This document shows positions 5,177-8,224 of a stretch of 8,224 bases of DNA, one piece after another. Below the pieces are notes generated by a model. That model did no database searches, had not been told where the DNA came from, and was given only the letters and a program-made list of their open reading frames with translations. The stretch is taken from NCBI GenBank assembly GCA_003454835.1, contig DMTA01000043.1, forward strand, positions 1 through 8,224, given 5' to 3'. A program made the position numbers and the translations under genes. Origin of the DNA: Achromobacter sp. (GTDB lineage Bacteria > Pseudomonadota > Gammaproteobacteria > Burkholderiales > Burkholderiaceae_B). The number at the start of each line of letters is the position of its first letter. Positions within the stretch are counted from its first letter, which is position 1.

Positions 5177-5992
5177 ATGAATACCGAAAAAATCTGGTTG
5201 GTGACGGACGCGTCGGCGGGGCTGGGCGTCACGCTGGTCAAAATGCTGCTGGACCAGGGGCACAAGGTCGCGGCCACGTCAGACGATGGCGATGCGTTGC
5301 TGGAAGCGGTGGGCGCCAAGCTCGAAGGCCGGTTCCTGCCCCTGACGGTCAATCTGGCCGACGAGCGCGCGGTGCGGCGGGCGGTGGACGCCACTGCCGC
5401 GGCGTTCGGCGGTATCGACGTTGTGGTGAACGGCGCGGGGCCGGGTGTGCAGGGCTCGCTCGATCAGTTGTCGGACGCCCAATTGCGCGGCGCCTTCGAT
5501 ACGCATGTATTCGGGGTGCTGAACGTCATCCGAGCGGTCATGCCGCGACTGCGCGCGCAGCGTGGCGGCCATGTGTTCAATATCTCGTCGATTCTCGGCT
5601 TCGATGGCCGCGCGCCGGGATGGGGCGCGTACAGCGCCGCCAAGTTTGCCGTCAGCGGTCTCACCGAATCCCTGGCCGCCGACGCCGCGCCGCTGGGCAT
5701 CCGCGTGTCGCTCGTCTATCCGGGCGCGATGCGTGCGCGTGATGCGGAAGAATCGCCTGAGCTGGCCGCGCGCGGCGCGCAGGACTGGGACCAGGGCGGC
5801 GATCCGATCAAGGCGGCGCAGGCGCTGATCCAGGCCGCCGAGGCGCAGTACGCGCCGCTGCATCTGTTCCTGGGCCGCGACTCCTTCGACCAGGCGCGCA
5901 GCAAGATCCAGTCGGTGCAGCAAGAGCTGGCACGCTGGCGCGAGATGTCGGTGTCGATCGGAGCTGTCGACGGAAGAAGGCTGGCCGCTTAA
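5177..5992 (+). CDS. Short-chain dehydrogenase/reductase (SDR) with atypical cofactor site
   Basis: This is a 271-residue classical-type SDR, a Rossmann-fold oxidoreductase expected to use NAD(P). The catalytic residues S138 (NISS), Y152 and K156 (YSAAK) are in place, as are NGAG at 85-88 and the YPGAM segment at 181-185. Three cofactor or active-site positions differ from the norm. The glycine-rich loop reads TDASAGLG (10-17), with Asp11 where TGxxxGxG has its first glycine. Asp36 and Asp37 follow beta-2, where NADP-dependent relatives usually carry an arginine. His110 stands where the catalytic tetrad normally has asparagine (DTHVFG for DTNVFG). The enzyme may therefore prefer NAD, bind cofactor poorly or have changed role. 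It stands alone between a divergent unknown gene and a convergent permease gene. The substrate cannot be inferred. The strong ribosome-binding site suggests it is expressed. Confidence 0.9.
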   Translation: MNTEKIWLVTDASAGLGVTLVKMLLDQGHKVAATSDDGDALLEAVGAKLEGRFLPLTVNLADERAVRRAVDATAAAFGGIDVVVNGAGPGVQGSLDQLSDAQLRGAFDTHVFGVLNVIRAVMPRLRAQRGGHVFNISSILGFDGRAPGWGAYSAAKFAVSGLTESLAADAAPLGIRVSLVYPGAMRARDAEESPELAARGAQDWDQGGDPIKAAQALIQAAEAQYAPLHLFLGRDSFDQARSKIQSVQQELARWREMSVSIGAVDGRRLAA

Positions 5993-6055
5993 AGGCGCAC
6001 CGCGCGCCAGCCGCGTGAGGCGCGCAGCCCGCCGACGGCTTAAGGCGCGCAGCCG
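5993..6055. other. Convergent SDR/TauE intergenic region with direct repeat and hairpin
   Basis: AGGCGCGCAGCC occurs twice, at 6018-6029 and 6043-6054, 25 bp apart. A GGCGC/GCGCC stem (5994-6008) lies directly after the SDR stop, and CGGCT/AGCCG frames the second repeat copy. No T-runs follow, so these are at best weak two-way terminators. Confidence 0.35.
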
Positions 6056-6811
6056 CTAGCTTGCCAGCAGGCCGCGCCCGGCCTGATAAGCGCCCAGCAG
6101 CGCCAGGCTGACCATGAAGCACAGCTTGAACGTGCGCGGAGACAGCCGATCGCGCAGCCGCTGCCCCAGCGCCATGCCTGCCAGCGCCGGCAGCAGCATC
6201 AGCATCGACGCGCTGGCGGCGCCAGTCGTGTAGCCGCCGTTCAGCCACAGTCCCACGGCCAGCGCCACGGTCGACACCGTGAAGGAAATTCCCATGGCCT
6301 GGATGAGCGCGTCCTTGTCCAGTTTCAGTGCTTGCAGATAGGGCACGGCCGGTATGACGAAGACGCCGGTGGCCGCCGTGATCACGCCGGTGACTGCGCC
6401 GACCGCGATTCCGATCCATGGCTCGTGCCGGGGCTGCACCGCAGGCGGCGAGCCAAATAGTCCCCAGGCGGCGTAAGCCACCAGCGCCAGCCCCAGGCAG
6501 ATGGCGGCCCATTCGCCGGAGGGCGGACCCAGATACAGCGCGCCGGCCACCGTGCCGACGCAGACGCCGGCCTGCATGCCGGCGATCCGGCGCAGGACCG
6601 CGCACAATGTGACCCACGGCAACGCTTGCCACAGGTTGGTGATCAGCGACGGCACGATCAGCAGCGCCGCCGCCTGCGCCGGCGCCATCACCAGCGCCAG
6701 CAATGCCATGGAAATGGTGGGCAGGCCCAGCCCGACCACGCCTTTGACGACGCCGGCCAGGACGAAGACGGCGACAACGGCCGCGAGCAATCCGGGGTCG
6801 AAAAGATTCAT
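6056..6811 (-). CDS. TauE/SafE-family membrane anion exporter
   Basis: This is a 251-residue inner-membrane protein with about seven or eight hydrophobic segments, roughly at residues 8-28, 32-58, 75-96, 103-118, 132-156, 172-192, 200-218 and 228-246. Family marks are the N-terminal VVKGVVGLGLPTIS (residues 22-35) and its echo in the second half, AVTGVITAATGVFVIPAVPYL (139-159, positions approximate), reflecting the internal duplication of TauE/SafE proteins. Members are linked to export of sulfite, sulfoacetate or other small organic and sulfur anions; the substrate here is not determined. The start codon overlaps the stop of the upstream Sel1-like gene by four bases (ATGA), so both are translated together. 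The divergent LysR-type gene is the likely regulator. Length and topology are normal for the family. Confidence 0.88.
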   Translation of the reverse strand: MNLFDPGLLAAVVAVFVLAGVVKGVVGLGLPTISMALLALVMAPAQAAALLIVPSLITNLWQALPWVTLCAVLRRIAGMQAGVCVGTVAGALYLGPPSGEWAAICLGLALVAYAAWGLFGSPPAVQPRHEPWIGIAVGAVTGVITAATGVFVIPAVPYLQALKLDKDALIQAMGISFTVSTVALAVGLWLNGGYTTGAASASMLMLLPALAGMALGQRLRDRLSPRTFKLCFMVSLALLGAYQAGRGLLAS

Positions 6812-7224
6812 GCGGGCTCGCAGTGCGCGGTGAGCGCGTCCTTGGGGCGGCCGAACAGGGCGTACGCCACGTCCTGCGACGGGCCTTCATTCTGATGGGC
6901 GGCGCGCAGCAGCCACGCGCGACCCTCGCACAGGTCGGCGGGCAGCGACGGGCCATACAGCGCCGGACCGCCGATCAGCACCATGCCCAGCATCCGTTGC
7001 GCGGGCGGGTGATCCGCCCGGGCTGCCGCGCGCAGCCACGTCAGCATCGCACCAAGGTCGCCCTGCGTTTGGGCTTCAAGGGCAAGCGCATATTGCTGGG
7101 CGGGGGTGATGGGACCGTCAAGATTGGCCTTCGCTTCGGCCCCACCTGAGGCATGCAGCGCCAACGCGATCACTGCCAGGCCCGCCCGCCACGTGGCCCG
7201 GGTGCGCAATATTGAAATCATCAT
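6808..7224 (-). CDS. Exported Sel1-repeat-like small protein
   Basis: This 138-residue protein starts with a signal-peptide-like stretch: charged MMISILRTRATWR, hydrophobic AGLAVIALALHA, then SGGAEA as a possible cleavage site. The mature part is alpha-helical and alanine-rich with two Sel1/TPR-like helical pairs, GDLGAMLTWLRAAARADHPP (residues 55-74) and CEGRAWLLRAAHQNEGPSQ (98-116). Such repeats bind other proteins, so a periplasmic scaffold or accessory role is plausible. I chose the ATG at 7224 because AGGCGGA sits four bases upstream and the signal peptide begins there; an in-frame ATG at 7257 would add 11 residues and has poor spacing. The gene leads the TauE/SafE gene with an ATGA overlap. 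Whether it assists that transporter is untested. Cysteines lie only near the C-terminal half. Confidence 0.75.
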   Translation of the reverse strand: MMISILRTRATWRAGLAVIALALHASGGAEAKANLDGPITPAQQYALALEAQTQGDLGAMLTWLRAAARADHPPAQRMLGMVLIGGPALYGPSLPADLCEGRAWLLRAAHQNEGPSQDVAYALFGRPKDALTAHCEPA

Positions 7225-7228
7225 GGTT

Positions 7229-7235
7229 TCCGCCT
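7229..7235 (-). promoter_or_regulatory. Ribosome-binding site of the Sel1-like gene
   Basis: AGGCGGA on the minus strand ends four bases before the ATG at 7224 and decides that start over the ATG at 7257. Confidence 0.55.
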
Positions 7236-7246
7236 GTCTGGGTAGG

Positions 7247-7315
7247 TATGGACGCATTCTCCCGCTCGGGCCTGGCCGCGCCTATCGGGATCTCGCATAC
7301 CCAGGCTATGGATGC
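7247..7315. promoter_or_regulatory. Divergent control region with paired TATGGAyGC elements
   Basis: Between the Sel1-TauE operon and the lysR-type gene, TATGGACGC (7247-7255) and TATGGATGC (7307-7315) form a direct repeat exactly 60 bp apart. The second copy is part of a partial inverted repeat with GCAT at 7295-7298 and ATGC at 7312-7315, and includes an ATA-N7-TAT core (7297-7309). LysR-type proteins commonly bind such imperfect dyads between divergent genes. A TGCTACGCT extended -10-like sequence at 7330-7338 lies just before the LysR start. Confidence 0.35.
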
Positions 7316-7345
7316 GCCTGAGGCTCGCGTGCTACGCTTTTTCTC

Positions 7346-8224
7346 ATGCGCTTCGACCTGACCGACCTACGCCTTTTCCTGAACGTGCACGAAACCGGCT
7401 CCATCACGGCGGGCGCAGGGCGGTCGCATATGACGCTGGCGTCGGCCAGCGAGCGCATCCGCGGCATGGAAGACGCGCTGGGCGTGCCGCTGCTGGTGCG
7501 CGAGCCCCGCGGCGTGCAGGCCACGCCCGCCGGGCGCACGCTGGTCCATCATGCCCGGCTGGTGCTGGGCCAGATCGACCGCATGCGCGGCGAGCTGGAC
7601 CATTACGGGGCCGGACTCAAAGGCCATGTGCGCGTGATGTGCAACACCACGGCGCTCAGCGAATACCTGCCGCCCGTGCTGGGCGCCTTTCTCAAGGACC
7701 ATCCGCATATTTCCGTCGACCTCGAAGAACGTCTGAGCCACGAGATCGCGGACGCGCTGCGCACCGGCGCGTGCGACATCGGTGTGCTGGCGGACTCGGC
7801 CGACCTGCATGGCTTGCGCACGCGCATCTTCCGCCACGACCCGCTGACGCTGATCGTGCCGCACGGCCATCCGCTCGCGGCGCACCAACAGGTGCTGCTG
7901 GAGGACGTGGCCGGGTTTGAATTCGTTGGACTGGTGCAGGGCAGCGCGCTGCAGGAGCACATCGCGCATCACGCGCGCCGCAGCGGCAAGGCGCTGTCCT
8001 ATCGCGTGCGGTTGCGCAGTTTCGATGCCGTGTGCCGGATGGTGGGACAGGGGGTTGGCGTGGCGATCGTGCCGCGTGCGGCGGCGGTGCGCTATGGCCG
8101 CGCAGCGAGGGTAAGTCGCGTGACGCTGGCGGATCCGTGGGCGGCCCGCGATCTGGTGCTGTGCGTGCGCGACGATCTTCCGGCGTACGCGGCGGATTTG
8201 GTGGCGTATGCGCTGCGCGACGCG
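7346..8224 (+). CDS. LysR-family transcriptional regulator, cut at the right edge
   Basis: The visible 293 codons have no stop, so the gene continues past the window; at a usual family length of about 300 it must be nearly complete. Residues 5-64 form the winged helix-turn-helix, LTDLRLFLNVHETGSITAGA followed by ASERIRGMEDALGVPLLVRE and ATPAGRTL. Residues 92-293 form the type 2 periplasmic-binding-like effector domain (GHVRVMCN at 93-100, DIGVLAD at 144-150, VPHGHPLA at 171-178, VGQGVGVAIVPR at 233-244). It should bind a small effector and control the divergent Sel1-TauE operon and itself. No Shine-Dalgarno precedes the ATG at 7346, and a -10-like TACGCT ends seven bases before the ATG, so the mRNA may be leaderless. 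The effector is unknown; a sulfonate or carboxylate would fit the exporter, but that is inference. Confidence 0.92.
   Translation, partial: MRFDLTDLRLFLNVHETGSITAGAGRSHMTLASASERIRGMEDALGVPLLVREPRGVQATPAGRTLVHHARLVLGQIDRMRGELDHYGAGLKGHVRVMCNTTALSEYLPPVLGAFLKDHPHISVDLEERLSHEIADALRTGACDIGVLADSADLHGLRTRIFRHDPLTLIVPHGHPLAAHQQVLLEDVAGFEFVGLVQGSALQEHIAHHARRSGKALSYRVRLRSFDAVCRMVGQGVGVAIVPRAAAVRYGRAARVSRVTLADPWAARDLVLCVRDDLPAYAADLVAYALRDA

Noticed and set aside
5279..5923. 214-codon minus-strand frame within the SDR gene
   Set aside because: The SDR catalytic motifs and ribosome-binding site fix the coding strand as plus.
5808..6956. 382-codon minus-strand frame overlapping the TauE gene
   Set aside because: It is out of frame with the TauE membrane segments, Arg/Gly/Ala-rich and without hydrophobic segments; it crosses the SDR, TauE and Sel1-like genes.

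Overview
The window reads as a high-GC beta-proteobacterial chromosome segment. Codon use, gene families and layout fit the Alcaligenaceae (Achromobacter/Bordetella type); this placement is inference from style, not from a marker gene. Ten protein genes are supported: nine complete and one LysR-type regulator cut by the right edge. I see no rRNA or tRNA gene, transposase, integrase or CRISPR array. The strong long antisense open frames are what GC-rich genes cast on the opposite strand.

Layout. (1) 1-174: gene-free, with a seven-base tandem repeat and a probable factor-independent-like hairpin at the end of alkB. (2) 175-1543, minus strand: a two-gene Fe(II)/2-oxoglutarate dioxygenase operon, an Oxygenase-NA-like protein followed after 1 bp by AlkB, the direct-reversal DNA/RNA dealkylase. 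(3) 1544-1785: intergenic, dominated by a seven-unit, 15-bp tandem repeat that lies directly upstream of the dioxygenase operon. (4) 1786-3327, minus: a phospholipase D-superfamily, ClsC-like lipoprotein with two intact HKD motifs. (5) 3446-4565, plus: an XRE-cupin regulator and a GNAT acetyltransferase in one operon, divergent from the phospholipase gene, with an inverted repeat lying over the regulator's start codon. (6) 4587-4919, minus: a 110-residue protein I do not recognise, with a palindromic and structured leader. (7) 5177-5992, plus: a short-chain dehydrogenase/reductase with unusual cofactor-site residues. (8) 6056-7224, minus: a Sel1-like exported protein coupled by an ATGA overlap to a TauE/SafE membrane permease. 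(9) 7346-8224, plus: a divergent LysR-type regulator running off the window.

Functionally this is a set of small unrelated transcription units: alkylation-damage repair, membrane phospholipid chemistry, a regulator/acetyltransferase pair, an SDR, and a LysR-controlled anion exporter. I do not see a clear new multi-gene defence or biosynthetic system. The parts that most deserve attention are the 15-bp repeat next to the dioxygenase operon, the altered SDR cofactor site, the palindrome and leader of the unknown 110-aa gene, and two regulator genes that look leaderless.
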